A DNA stretch of 29,848 nt. It comes from JAUVIB01 sp964424545 (lineage in GTDB: Bacteria; Calditrichota; Calditrichia; Calditrichales; Calditrichaceae). Positions 8,052-16,235 of this stretch are shown here, piece after piece. The stretch is taken from the NCBI GenBank assembly GCA_964424545.1, contig CAYRJN010000025.1, forward strand, positions 1 through 29,848. Direction: 5' to 3'. The notes below the pieces were generated by a model. The model was not told the DNA's origin. It searched no databases and was given only the letters and a program-made list of their open reading frames with translations. A program made the translations under genes and the position numbers. Position 1 is the stretch's first letter. The number at the start of each line of letters is the position of its first letter.

Positions 8052-8819
8052 ATGGGAAAAGTAATATCAATTGTTAATCAAAAAGGCGGGGTTGGCAAAA
8101 CGACAACCGCAATAAATTTATCGAGCTGTATTGCCGTCGCAGAGAAGCGAGTGCTGCTGATTGATATAGATCCGCAGGCCAATGCGTCAAGCGGATTGGA
8201 TGTAAGGCTGGAAGAAGATCAAGATTCGATTTATGAAGTGATTCTCAGCGGAGCGGACGTTCGAAATACAATAGTTAAAACAAGTGTCCCCCATCTCGAT
8301 ATACTGCCTTCCAATATCCGTCTCGTAGGAGCGGAAGTCGAATTGGTGGATGAATCCGAACGTGAAAAAAAGCTGAAAAAGGCCATTCGACAGGTTAAGG
8401 ATGATTATGATTATATTTTTATCGATTGTCCCCCTTCACTCGGTTTATTAACATTAAATGCATTAAGCGCTTCCGATTCGGTATTGATTCCGATTCAGTG
8501 CGAGTACTATGCCTTGGAGGGTTTGTCTCAACTGCTTAATACGATTCATCTTGTGCAAAAAGGTTTAAATAAAGATTTAAAATTGGAAGGCGTGCTGCTA
8601 ACCATGTATGACAATCGATTAAATCTTTGCAATCAGGTGGTTGCGGAAGTGCGGGAATATTTTAAAGATAAAGTCTATAAGACCGTCGTAAACAGAAACG
8701 TACGGCTCGGCGAGGCGCCGAGTTTCGGCAAGCCGATAATAATGTATGATGCCGTATGTATCGGAAGCCAGAACTATATGAATCTTGCAAAGGAAGTAAT
8801 CGGTGAAGAAAACAAATAG
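8052..8819 (+). CDS. parA: Chromosome-partitioning ATPase ParA (Soj)
   Basis: A 255-residue MinD/ParA-type ATPase that binds DNA nonspecifically and works with ParB to move the chromosome origin region. The deviant Walker A motif KGGVGKTT (11-18), with its signature first Lys, is followed by IDIDPQANASSGL (about 38-50) and IFIDCPPSLGLLT. The short N-terminus without a helix-turn-helix domain marks the chromosomal Soj class rather than a large plasmid ParA. The gene overlaps parB by 17 bases. A possible promoter with TAAATT at 8028-8033 has only a weak TTTTTG -35 box at 17 bases, so the parA promoter is not certain. Confidence 0.95.
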   Translation: MGKVISIVNQKGGVGKTTTAINLSSCIAVAEKRVLLIDIDPQANASSGLDVRLEEDQDSIYEVILSGADVRNTIVKTSVPHLDILPSNIRLVGAEVELVDESEREKKLKKAIRQVKDDYDYIFIDCPPSLGLLTLNALSASDSVLIPIQCEYYALEGLSQLLNTIHLVQKGLNKDLKLEGVLLTMYDNRLNLCNQVVAEVREYFKDKVYKTVVNRNVRLGEAPSFGKPIIMYDAVCIGSQNYMNLAKEVIGEENK

Positions 8820-9675
8820 ATTAGGACGCGGTCTGGGCGCATTAATTACCGAACAGCCGAAAAATAACGATGAACAGGAAAAGGCAAAATCTTTAAACGA
8901 GATCAGCGTTGCAAAAATAAAGGCTAATCCTTTTCAGCCGCGTCAGGAGTTTGATGAAGACGCTTTGAATGATCTTAAAAAATCGATTAAAGAGAAAGGG
9001 ATCATACAACCTATAGCCGTAAGACAGGTGAAAAATTATTATGAGCTGATTTCGGGTGAACGCCGTCTGCGCGCCGTTTTGGATCTCGGTTATGAAACCA
9101 TTCCCGCTTTTGTAATCGAAGTGAACACAAAAGAAGAGATGCTTGAGCTGGCCATTATTGAAAATGTTCAGCGTGAAAAGCTTAATCCCATTGAAGAGGC
9201 TATGGCTTATCAGCGATTAATCGACGAGTGCAAGCTGACGCAAGATGACGTCGCAAAAAAAATCGGTAAAGATCGTTCAACCATAACCAATACAATACGA
9301 TTATTAAAATTGCCGAATGAGATAAAAGAAAGTTTAAAAAACGGCTCGATAAATATGGGGCATGCGAGGACGCTGCTTGCGGTTGAGGATACTGCCGTAC
9401 AAAAAGATATATGGAAAAAAATTGTTAAAAACAATCTATCGGTGCGTAAGGTTGAATCTTTGGTTAAATCTCTTGCCGAAAAAAAACCGCCAAAAGGAAA
9501 AGAAAAACCAAAACGCTCCGTTTTTGTTCAAAAAGCGGAAGATAATTTGCGCGAAGTGTTTGGCACAAAAGTTAATATTCGTATGAAAAACGAAGGCGGA
9601 GCCATAGAAATAGAATTTTATTCGCCGGAGGATTTGAATCGCTTGTTGGAGATTATTGAGACGGTTAACGGATAA
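8803..9675 (+). CDS. parB: Chromosome-partitioning protein ParB (Spo0J)
   Basis: A 290-residue ParB that loads on parS sites as a CTP-dependent DNA clamp and stimulates ParA. The N-terminal RLGRGLGALI (6-15) is the usual ParA-interacting peptide. The CTPase/ParB domain follows with FQPRQEFDED, GERR at 85-88 and NVQREKLNPIEEA from 121. The KorB-like helix-turn-helix lies at about 145-170 (LTQDDVAKKIGKDRSTITN). The basic linker (KKPPKGKEKPKRS) leads to a short C-terminal dimerisation domain ending near 290. It starts with GTG inside parA, so translation is coupled. No obvious parS site (TGTTTCACGTGAAACA-like) was noticed in this window. Confidence 0.95.
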   Translation: MKKTNRLGRGLGALITEQPKNNDEQEKAKSLNEISVAKIKANPFQPRQEFDEDALNDLKKSIKEKGIIQPIAVRQVKNYYELISGERRLRAVLDLGYETIPAFVIEVNTKEEMLELAIIENVQREKLNPIEEAMAYQRLIDECKLTQDDVAKKIGKDRSTITNTIRLLKLPNEIKESLKNGSINMGHARTLLAVEDTAVQKDIWKKIVKNNLSVRKVESLVKSLAEKKPPKGKEKPKRSVFVQKAEDNLREVFGTKVNIRMKNEGGAIEIEFYSPEDLNRLLEIIETVNG

Positions 9676-9757
9676 AAAAAATTGTTTAAGGGATTTTGCT
9701 CCCAATTGAATTTAAGCGACCTTTTGATAGGATTTTTGTACGCATTGGATTAAAATT

Positions 9758-10564
9758 ATGCAAAAGAAAAAAAGAAAAGCAGAATATATAAGTTTTATCG
9801 TTGTTCCCGATAACGAAGGGAAATCACGAAGTTTTAGGTTAAAAGTTTCTTTTTTAAAGATTGGGGCATTCATTGCTTTGGCGATATTGGTTTTATTTAT
9901 TATTGCGAGTTCCGTCTATTGGGTTGCGGGGCGTAATCTGATAGAATATACGCGTTTAAAAGAAGAAAACTTTGAGTTGCGCAAAGGGCTGGCTCAAATG
10001 GATAAAATAAAAGAAGACTTACGAACGGTGCGTCAGTTTGGTAAAAAAGTAAAAAAATCGTTAAGCGGTTATTTAACCATTTCGCCTGATTCAAAACAAG
10101 ATTCCTTGAATCTGTTGCAAATAAATTTTAATGAGATGAGCGCCAATCAACAACGTACTATTTTTAATTCGATTCCCAGTTATATGCCCGTAAACGGCTT
10201 TTTAACAAGGCGTTTTGAATTAACTTCGGTTTTGACCGATGCGCATTTGGGGATTGATATTGCCGCGCCGAGCGGAACGCCGGTGCATGCCACGGCGGAC
10301 GGAGTAGTAATGTTTTCCGGTTGGACGGAGATGGGCGGCTATACTTTAATCATTCAGCATGGCTACGGATTCTTTTCATTGTATAAACATAACGAGATGA
10401 ATCTTGTTACGGCGTACGAACATGTTACAAAAGGGCAAATTATAGCGCACCTCGGCAATACGGGTAAGATTACATCCGGCGCGCATTTACATTTTGAAAT
10501 TTGGAAAAACGGACTTCCCGTTGATCCTATTTTATATATAAATGATGGAACTGAAAACCTATAA
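9758..10564 (+). CDS. Membrane-anchored M23 (LytM) metallopeptidase
   Basis: A 268-residue peptidoglycan endopeptidase of the M23 family. It has a cytoplasmic basic N-terminus (MQKKKRK), one membrane helix (about 33-57), a short coiled-coil (about 65-105) and a C-terminal LytM domain in the periplasm. The zinc ligands are intact: H163 and D167 in AHLGID, and the HxH motif at H243/H245 in GAHLHFEIW. An active enzyme is therefore expected, unlike degenerate LytM regulators. The next gene, 21 bases on, is a bactofilin. Bactofilin/M23 pairs are known to shape the cell wall (the BacA-LmdC pair in stalked alphaproteobacteria), so a similar partnership is likely here. No strong SD precedes the ATG. 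Confidence 0.9.
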   Translation: MQKKKRKAEYISFIVVPDNEGKSRSFRLKVSFLKIGAFIALAILVLFIIASSVYWVAGRNLIEYTRLKEENFELRKGLAQMDKIKEDLRTVRQFGKKVKKSLSGYLTISPDSKQDSLNLLQINFNEMSANQQRTIFNSIPSYMPVNGFLTRRFELTSVLTDAHLGIDIAAPSGTPVHATADGVVMFSGWTEMGGYTLIIQHGYGFFSLYKHNEMNLVTAYEHVTKGQIIAHLGNTGKITSGAHLHFEIWKNGLPVDPILYINDGTENL

Positions 10565-10585
10565 ATAAATCAATGAGGTAAAATC

Positions 10586-10972
10586 GTGGCTTTTAAAGAA
10601 AATATTAAAGAAAATGTCTCTACCGAGCTAAACTTTATCGGAAAAGGAACGATAATAACAGGTGATATCCAAACAAGCAGCAATCTTAGGGTTGATGGAA
10701 AGGTTAAGGGAAAAGTTGTTTGTAAAAATACGCTAACCATTGGAGAGAGCGGAATTATCGAAGGCGATATTCAAGCCAATAACGCCATAATCGGCGGTAA
10801 AATCAACGGTAAAATTGTTGTTAATGAAAAATTGGAATTGGAAGCCAAATCGAGTTTGATCGGCGAGTTGAAAGCGAAAAAACTGATTATCGATGAAGGC
10901 GCAATATTTGACGGCACGTCAACCATGTCCGCAGAATCAAAGAGCGCGCCGACAATTACAGCCAAACCATAA
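10586..10972 (+). CDS. Bactofilin
   Basis: A 128-residue bactofilin (DUF583/PF04519), a cytoskeletal protein that polymerises without nucleotide. The core has the regular six-residue beta-helix pattern of G-x-I/V repeats, for example IITGDI, RVDGKVKGKV, IIEGDI and IGGKINGKIVV (about 20-115), with short flexible ends. The start is GTG at 10586, preceded by GAGG. It lies between the M23 peptidase gene and atpZ (2 bases between its stop and the atpZ ATG). In Myxococcus, bactofilins hold the ParABS machinery at the subpolar regions, which gives a possible link to the parAB genes upstream. Role in this organism is inferred from neighbours. Confidence 0.92.
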   Translation: MAFKENIKENVSTELNFIGKGTIITGDIQTSSNLRVDGKVKGKVVCKNTLTIGESGIIEGDIQANNAIIGGKINGKIVVNEKLELEAKSSLIGELKAKKLIIDEGAIFDGTSTMSAESKSAPTITAKP

Positions 10973-10974
10973 TC

Positions 10975-11205
10975 ATGGATAAAAAGCCCAGATACACGAT
11001 ACAAAATGCTTTTAAAAAGGCGGCTCCGTTTATGAATATCAGCTATACGCTGATTGGGGCGATGGGCTTATTCGGCTACTTCGGGCATTGGTTGGATAAA
11101 CAACTGGGCTCGGGACCCTATTTATTGCTGAGTGGGATTTTTATCGGCCTTGTTTTGGGCTATTACAATATGATTAAAGTAATACAGGGTTTGGATAAAA
11201 AGTGA
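10975..11205 (+). CDS. atpZ: AtpZ, F0-associated membrane protein
   Basis: A 76-residue protein with two membrane helices separated by the short loop GHWLDKQLGSGPY, the pattern of the AtpZ/AtpI-like family (PF09527). Genes of this type lead atp operons; together with AtpI they have been linked to F0 assembly and to divalent-cation supply. There is no separate ribosome binding site: the ATG is two bases after the bactofilin stop, implying translational coupling. It overlaps atpI by four bases (GTGA). Confidence 0.85.
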   Translation: MDKKPRYTIQNAFKKAAPFMNISYTLIGAMGLFGYFGHWLDKQLGSGPYLLLSGIFIGLVLGYYNMIKVIQGLDKK

Positions 11206-11594
11206 ATGATTTCGGTAAAAAAAGATTTTTTTTGTCGGTAACGGTTATTATGGCGCTTTACGCAGGGATCGTCTGGCTGGTTTCCGGTGCATATGCCTTT
11301 AGCGCTACGCAAAATAAGGCTCTTTTAATAGCGGGAATATTAAGCGCCGTTAATATTGTTATTTCTTTTATGATATTAACGAGTTCGTACAATAAGGATA
11401 TTAAAAGCTTTATGGTATTTTATTTCGGAGGAATGGGAATACGGCTTTTATTCCTTTTATTGATTATTTTTATAGTATTAAAATTTATGCAAATTGATAT
11501 TTTTGTTTTCATTTTATCCTTATTTGTATTATATTTTATTTTTCAAACGTTAGAAATCTATTATGTCCATAGTTATAAAAAAGGAAATAATTGA
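11202..11594 (+). CDS. atpI: ATP synthase subunit I-like protein AtpI
   Basis: A 130-residue hydrophobic protein with four predicted membrane helices, at the position and size of AtpI. Sequence motifs are weak, so the name rests mainly on topology and on location between atpZ and atpB. AtpI assists c-ring assembly in other bacteria. The start is GTG overlapping the atpZ stop (GTGA), and the TGA stop overlaps the atpB ATG by one base. Confidence 0.75.
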   Translation: MNDFGKKRFFLSVTVIMALYAGIVWLVSGAYAFSATQNKALLIAGILSAVNIVISFMILTSSYNKDIKSFMVFYFGGMGIRLLFLLLIIFIVLKFMQIDIFVFILSLFVLYFIFQTLEIYYVHSYKKGNN

Positions 11595-12430
11595 TGGCCT
11601 CTGCTGAAGCTGTAGCGGATACGCTTGCTCATCAGGAAAATATTGGCGATTGGATACAACACCATATTACAAATCAGCCTGAATGGAATGTATTTGGATA
11701 CCATCTGCATTTGCCGCATTTTGAACCGATTAATCTTTTGGGGATCTCGGTTGATTTATCCATTACAAAACATGTGCTGATGATTTGGTTTGCCGCCTTG
11801 TTTATTGTTTTGCTTTTTAAATTCGGATATAAATTAAAGAAAAAAATTCCCAGCGGAATAGGCGCCATTTTGGAGATATTTGTTATCTATGTACGGGATG
11901 AAATTGCCATAAAGAGTATGGGCAAAAAAGAAGGTCATTATTTTACTCCGTTGCTGGTTTCTTTTTTCTTTTTTGTTTTGATGAATAACCTAATGGGATT
12001 GGTCCCTTTATTTACAGCCGCCACAGGGAATATAAATGTAACGGCCGCTTTGGCCATTATAACGTTTGCATCGACCCAAATATACGGCGTTAAAGTTCAC
12101 GGTTTGCTCGGTTATTATAAAGGATTGGTACCGCCCGGCGTTCCGCTTCTCCTTTGGCCGTTGATGTTTGTTATCGAGGTTATGGGGCTAATTGCAAAAC
12201 ATGTGGCTTTAACCATTCGTCTTTTTGCTAATATGGTCGCCGGACATGTTTCTCTGTTTGCCTTTTTGGGATTAACCATTATTTTAAAATCGATTTTTGT
12301 ATCTCCCGCTTCCATAGGGTTTGCCATATTTATCTATTTTATAGAAATTTTAGTCGCCTTTATACAGGCATATATTTTTACGCTGCTTTCTGCGATATTT
12401 ATCGGAATGAGTCTTAGCGAAGGGCATTAG
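11594..12430 (+). CDS. atpB: F-type ATP synthase subunit a
   Basis: The stator channel subunit of F0, 278 residues from the ATG at 11594. A TTG one codon earlier extends the frame, but AAGGA at 11581-11585 fits the ATG. The essential half-channel arginine is present as R209 in HVALTIRLFANMVAGH, with NNLMGLVPLF earlier and a C-terminal VAFIQAYIFTLLSAIFIGMSL typical of the family. The N-terminus (about 1-50) is hydrophilic with many His residues, then five to six membrane helices. Proton translocation occurs between this subunit and the c ring. Confidence 0.96.
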   Translation: MASAEAVADTLAHQENIGDWIQHHITNQPEWNVFGYHLHLPHFEPINLLGISVDLSITKHVLMIWFAALFIVLLFKFGYKLKKKIPSGIGAILEIFVIYVRDEIAIKSMGKKEGHYFTPLLVSFFFFVLMNNLMGLVPLFTAATGNINVTAALAIITFASTQIYGVKVHGLLGYYKGLVPPGVPLLLWPLMFVIEVMGLIAKHVALTIRLFANMVAGHVSLFAFLGLTIILKSIFVSPASIGFAIFIYFIEILVAFIQAYIFTLLSAIFIGMSLSEGH

Positions 12431-12467
12431 GTACATTATAAGGATAAACAACAAAACATAATTATTT

Positions 12468-12474
12468 AGGAGGT
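12468..12474 (+). promoter_or_regulatory. Strong ribosome binding site of atpE
   Basis: AGGAGGT matches the 16S rRNA tail fully and lies seven bases before the atpE ATG. It is preceded by an A-rich, structure-poor stretch (12431-12467). This is the strongest SD among the atp genes, in line with the need for many c subunits per enzyme. Confidence 0.8.
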
Positions 12475-12481
12475 TTTTAGA

Positions 12482-12709
12482 ATGGATGCTTTAGGATTAG
12501 CATATTTAGCGGCCGGAATCGGTGCGGGATTAGCGACGCTTGGCGCTGGTGTGGGTATTGGTAAGCTGGCGGCTTCGGCAATGGAAGGAACGGCAAGGCA
12601 GCCGGAAGCGACCGGAGATATACGTACTACGATGATTATTTCTGCCGCCATGATTGAAGGCGTGGCGCTGTTTAGCGCGGTTATATGTTTCCTCTTAGCC
12701 GTTAAATAA
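12482..12709 (+). CDS. atpE: F-type ATP synthase subunit c
   Basis: A 75-residue hairpin of two membrane helices joined by the polar loop ARQPE (38-42). The ion-binding carboxylate is E59 in AAMIEGVALF. The inner helix carries a GAGVGIG glycine motif used for tight ring packing. Compared with the sodium-type c subunit of Ilyobacter, the Gln on the first helix is Ile26 here, and the Ser after the Glu is Gly60. The sodium ligands are thus absent and proton coupling is predicted. Ring size cannot be read from the sequence. Confidence 0.96.
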   Translation: MDALGLAYLAAGIGAGLATLGAGVGIGKLAASAMEGTARQPEATGDIRTTMIISAAMIEGVALFSAVICFLLAVK

Positions 12710-12730
12710 AAACGCGAAGGAATTAAACAC

Positions 12731-13225
12731 ATGCTGGATTTAGATCCCGGGATGATGATCTGGACATGGATCACATTCTTTTTTGTCTTGGCTATACTTT
12801 CTAAAATTGCATTAAAACCAATGCTTTCCGCTATACAATCTCGCGATGACGAGATTAAAAATAATCTGGAAAATGCTGAAAAACAACGAAAAGAATCGGA
12901 ATCTTTGCTTGAACAGCATAGAAAGCTTATTGCGGAAGCTGAAAGTCAGGCACAAACAATAATTAAGGAAAATCAGGCTCTTGCAGAAAAGAAGAAGCAG
13001 GAGATAATCGAACAGGCGCGCGCCGAGTATGAAAAACAATTGCAAAAAGCGCAGGGAGATATTAAACGCGAAAAAGAGAAAGCGCTTGATTCGTTGCGGG
13101 CGGAAGTTGCCGATCTAGCCATTGGCGCCGCTCAAAAGATAATTATTCAGGATTTGGATGATCCAAAACATTATAAAGTAGTGGATGAGTATATTAAGTC
13201 ACTAAGTCAATCGCTCGATAATTAA
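12731..13225 (+). CDS. atpF: F-type ATP synthase subunit b
   Basis: The peripheral stalk subunit, 164 residues. One N-terminal membrane helix (about 9-28, MMIWTWITFFFVLAILSKIA) is followed by KPMLSAIQSRDDEI, the usual hinge, and then a long charged coiled-coil (about 40-140). Only one b gene is present, so a homodimer is expected rather than the b/b' pair of phototrophs. AAGGA precedes the ATG by about nine bases. Confidence 0.95.
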   Translation: MLDLDPGMMIWTWITFFFVLAILSKIALKPMLSAIQSRDDEIKNNLENAEKQRKESESLLEQHRKLIAEAESQAQTIIKENQALAEKKKQEIIEQARAEYEKQLQKAQGDIKREKEKALDSLRAEVADLAIGAAQKIIIQDLDDPKHYKVVDEYIKSLSQSLDN

Positions 13226-13241
13226 GTTAGGAATCAATGAT

Positions 13242-13775
13242 TTGAGCCGAGTAGCAAAAAGATACGCAAAGGCCGTTTTTGAACTGGCTATTGAAAATAA
13301 GGCGCTGGAAGATACGGAAAAAGAGTTCTTGCAGATTGAAGACAGTATTAAAGGCAATTCGGAATTGGAAGATTTTCTTGTTAATCCGTTAATAAGCCAT
13401 ATTAAAAAAAGCAAGATCGTGGAGGAGTTATATAAAGGTAGAGTAAGCGATCTCACGTTTCGTTTTTTGATCCTAATTGCCAAAAAAGGACGTTTGGCCG
13501 CGCTTAGTGAGATAATTAACTATTTTAAGCGATTTGTTTTGGTTTATCGTAATCAGGTGGAAGGCGAGCTTTTAAGCGCTGTTTCCTTGAGCGGGGAACA
13601 GGTTAGTCAAATACGAAAAATAATAGAAAATATGACCGGTAAAGTTGTGCTTTTAAAAGAAAAAATTGATGCGGATATCCTCGGCGGCTTTGTGGTTCGC
13701 GTAGAAGATAAATTGATTGATATGAGCGTCCGCAATATTTTGGAAGAACTGAAGAAAAAATTAGTTGCCGGTTGA
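13242..13775 (+). CDS. atpH: F-type ATP synthase subunit delta
   Basis: The 177-residue OSCP/delta subunit that ties the peripheral stalk to the top of F1. Its N-terminal RVAKRYAKAVFELA and C-terminal VDADILGGFVVRVEDKLIDMS-like segment (seen here as IDADILGGFVVRVED) are family hallmarks. The start is TTG at 13242: the nearby ATG at 13237 stops after two codons, and AGGA at 13229-13232 is suitably placed. The gene is 16 bases after atpF and 23 bases before the atpA ATG. Confidence 0.94.
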   Translation: MSRVAKRYAKAVFELAIENKALEDTEKEFLQIEDSIKGNSELEDFLVNPLISHIKKSKIVEELYKGRVSDLTFRFLILIAKKGRLAALSEIINYFKRFVLVYRNQVEGELLSAVSLSGEQVSQIRKIIENMTGKVVLLKEKIDADILGGFVVRVEDKLIDMSVRNILEELKKKLVAG

Positions 13776-13798
13776 GTTTAAATTAAGAGGTGCCGTTA

Positions 13799-15341
13799 AT
13801 GAGTGAAGCAGTTAGACCGGATGAAGTCTCTGCCATATTAAAAAAACAATTACAAGACTTCCAAAAAGAAGTGGAAGTTCATGAAGTGGGAACTGTGCTT
13901 CAGGTAGGAGACGGTATTGCGCGTGTTTATGGTTTAGACGAAGTAATGGCAGGTGAATTGGTTGAGTTTCCCCATGGCGTAAAGGGGATGGTCCAAAATT
14001 TGGAAGAGGATAATGTCGGTATTATTCTATTTGGCGATGATTCTTTGATAAAAGAGGGCGATCAGGTAAAGCGCCTTAAAGAAATAGCCAAAGTGCCGAC
14101 CGGAGACACTCTTCTCGGACGAGTTATTAATCCAATCGGTGTGCCGCTTGACGGCAAAGGAGAAATAAAAGCCGAGCATTACGCTCCCGTTGAACGAAAA
14201 GCAACGGGCGTTGTAACCCGTCAGCCCGTATCGGAGCCGCTTGCGACGGGCATTAAGGCTATCGATTCGATGATCCCTATCGGCAGGGGGCAGCGTGAAT
14301 TAATTATCGGCGACCGCCAAACCGGAAAAACAGCCATTGCCATTGACACGATAATTAATCAAAAAGGTAAGGATGTTGTTTGTATCTATGTCGCTATCGG
14401 ACAAAAAGGATCTACCGTAGCTAAGGTTGTGCGCACATTGGAAGAGTTCGGCGCCATGGAATATACGATTATCGTAGCCGCCAGCGCCAGCGAACCGGCT
14501 CCCTTGCAATTTATCGCGCCTTATGCCGGAGCCGCCATCGGGGAGTTCTTTAGGGATAACGGCAGGCATGCCCTGGTTGTATATGACGACTTAACCAAAC
14601 ATGCCTGGGCCTATCGGGAAATATCATTGTTATTAAGAAGACCTCCAGGTCGCGAGGCCTATCCGGGCGATGTGTTTTATCTGCATTCGAGATTACTCGA
14701 ACGCGCTGCAAAATTGAACGATGAACTGGGCGGCGGGTCTTTGACGGCTTTGCCGATTATCGAAACGCAAGACGGCGATGTTTCCGCGTATATTCCGACT
14801 AATGTAATATCCATTACGGATGGACAGATATATCTTGAAACAAATCTATTTTATTCCGGCGTGAGACCTGCAATTAATGTCGGTTTATCCGTATCGCGTG
14901 TGGGCGGCAGCGCGCAAATCAAATCGATGAAACAGGTAGCCGGTCGTTTGCGTTTGGATTTAGCGCAATATAGAGAGTTGGAGGCTTTTTCCAAATTCGG
15001 TTCGGATTTGGATGCTTCAACGCAGCAACAGTTGCGCCGCGGCGCTCGTCTCGTGGAAATTCTAAAACAGGGGCAATATACGCCTATTCCTTTTGAAAAG
15101 CAGGTTGTGATTATTTTTGCCGCTACNNNNNNNNNNTACAAACGGTTTCCTTGATGAGCTTCCCGTGGAAACCATATTGAGGTTTGAAAAAGACTTTAAT
15201 GATTATCTTGAAATGAAAAACAAAGATTTTCTGCCTGCTTTGGCTGAGAAAAAAGTGTTGGATGATGATTTGAAAAAGCAGTTAAGCGATATGCTTGCAA
15301 CTTTTGTGGAGTCGTTTAAAAAAACAATTGAGGCGAATTAA
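13799..15341 (+). CDS. atpA: F-type ATP synthase subunit alpha, interrupted by an assembly gap
   Basis: The non-catalytic nucleotide-binding subunit of F1. Walker A GDRQTGKT is at 171-178, and VSRVGGSAQIK carries the arginine finger that completes the beta active site. Ten Ns at 15127-15136 split the frame: the left part ends in VVIIFAAT and the right part resumes in another frame at NGFLDELPVETILRFEKDF. The left sequence ends in TAC and the right begins with TAC; merging these and dropping the Ns gives IIFAATNGFLDEL, which fits the family, and a total of 1530 bases, that is 509 residues plus stop, a normal length. It is therefore a scaffold join, not a broken gene. I start at ATG 13799, since the GTG at 13790 lies within the GAGGTG ribosome binding site. 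The TAA overlaps the atpG ATG by one base. Confidence 0.96.
15127..15136. other. Assembly gap of 10 Ns, probably an overlap of contig ends
   Basis: Ten Ns with TAC directly on both sides (15124-15126 reads as the end of GCTAC; 15137-15139 is TAC). Collapsing one TAC and the Ns restores the atpA reading frame and expected length, so the true gap is probably negative (an overlap). Confidence 0.85.
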
Positions 15342-16210
15342 TGGCAACATTGCGTGAAATACGCAGGCGAATAAGCAGCGTCCACGGAACACAGCAGATA
15401 ACCAAAGCAATGAAAATGGTTTCGTCGGTAAAGTTACGCTATGCGCAGCAAGCCATCGTTGCAATCCGACCCTACGCATATGAATTACGGGATATCATCG
15501 CCCATTTGATAGCTTCGTCCGATGATCTCGAATCCGTATCGCTTATGACTAAAAAAGAGATAAAAAATGTTCTGCTCGTGCCGATTTCCGGCGATAGGGG
15601 GCTGTGCGGAGCTTTCAACAGTAACATTATTCGCGAGACGGTCAGGCGAATAGATCACTATTCCGATTATGATATTGCTCTATATCCGGTTGGGAAAAAA
15701 AGCGTTGAGTTTTTTTCTAAAAGATATTCGAAAATTGAAGGTTCCATGGCCGGTTTTTTTAATGACATAGAGTTGCAAGACGGATTAAAATTGTCTAGAG
15801 CGCTTATTGACTTGTATGAGAGCGGTAAGTATCAAAAAATAGAGATAATTTATAATGAATTCAAATCCGCTATTCAGCAGAATATTGTTATGGAACAATT
15901 TTTACCGTTTGTTGAGGATGAAAATGCGGAAGCTTCAAAACCGGCAATTGATTTTATTTATGAGCCCGGCGAAGAAGCTATTTTGAATCATGTCATTCCC
16001 AAGCACCTTAATATTCAAATATGGAGAATGCTGTTGGAAAGTAATGCCGCCGAGCAGGGGGCGCGAATGACCGCTATGGATTCCGCAACGGAAAATGCGA
16101 ATGAATTAATTTCAAAATTAACATTATTTTATAATCGTACGCGTCAGGCCGCTATTACGAAAGAATTGTCCGAAATTGTAGGCGGCGCTGAAGTGTTGAA
16201 TGAAAAATAG
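15341..16210 (+). CDS. atpG: F-type ATP synthase subunit gamma
   Basis: The rotating central shaft, 289 residues. The N-terminal helix has IRRRISSVHGTQQITKAMKM, VPISGDRGLCGAFNSNIIR follows at about 80-98, and the C-terminal helix ends with AMDSATENANELISKLTLFYNRTRQAAITKEL-like sequence (seen as RMTAMDSATENA and NRTRQAAITKELSEIVGGA). All are family hallmarks. It overlaps atpA by one base (TAATG), and atpD follows after 25 bases. Confidence 0.96.
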   Translation: MATLREIRRRISSVHGTQQITKAMKMVSSVKLRYAQQAIVAIRPYAYELRDIIAHLIASSDDLESVSLMTKKEIKNVLLVPISGDRGLCGAFNSNIIRETVRRIDHYSDYDIALYPVGKKSVEFFSKRYSKIEGSMAGFFNDIELQDGLKLSRALIDLYESGKYQKIEIIYNEFKSAIQQNIVMEQFLPFVEDENAEASKPAIDFIYEPGEEAILNHVIPKHLNIQIWRMLLESNAAEQGARMTAMDSATENANELISKLTLFYNRTRQAAITKELSEIVGGAEVLNEK

Positions 16211-16235
16211 CTTGGATTAAATTTGGGAAACAGCT

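Noticed and set aside
8803..9757. Search by eye for a parS site near parAB
   Set aside because: No palindrome close to the TGTTTCACGTGAAACA consensus was found here or elsewhere in the window, so none is annotated; parS may lie outside the window.
13790..15154. Truncated or frameshifted atpA
   Set aside because: The frame break coincides exactly with ten Ns and is repaired by merging the TAC ends; there is no sign of true gene damage.
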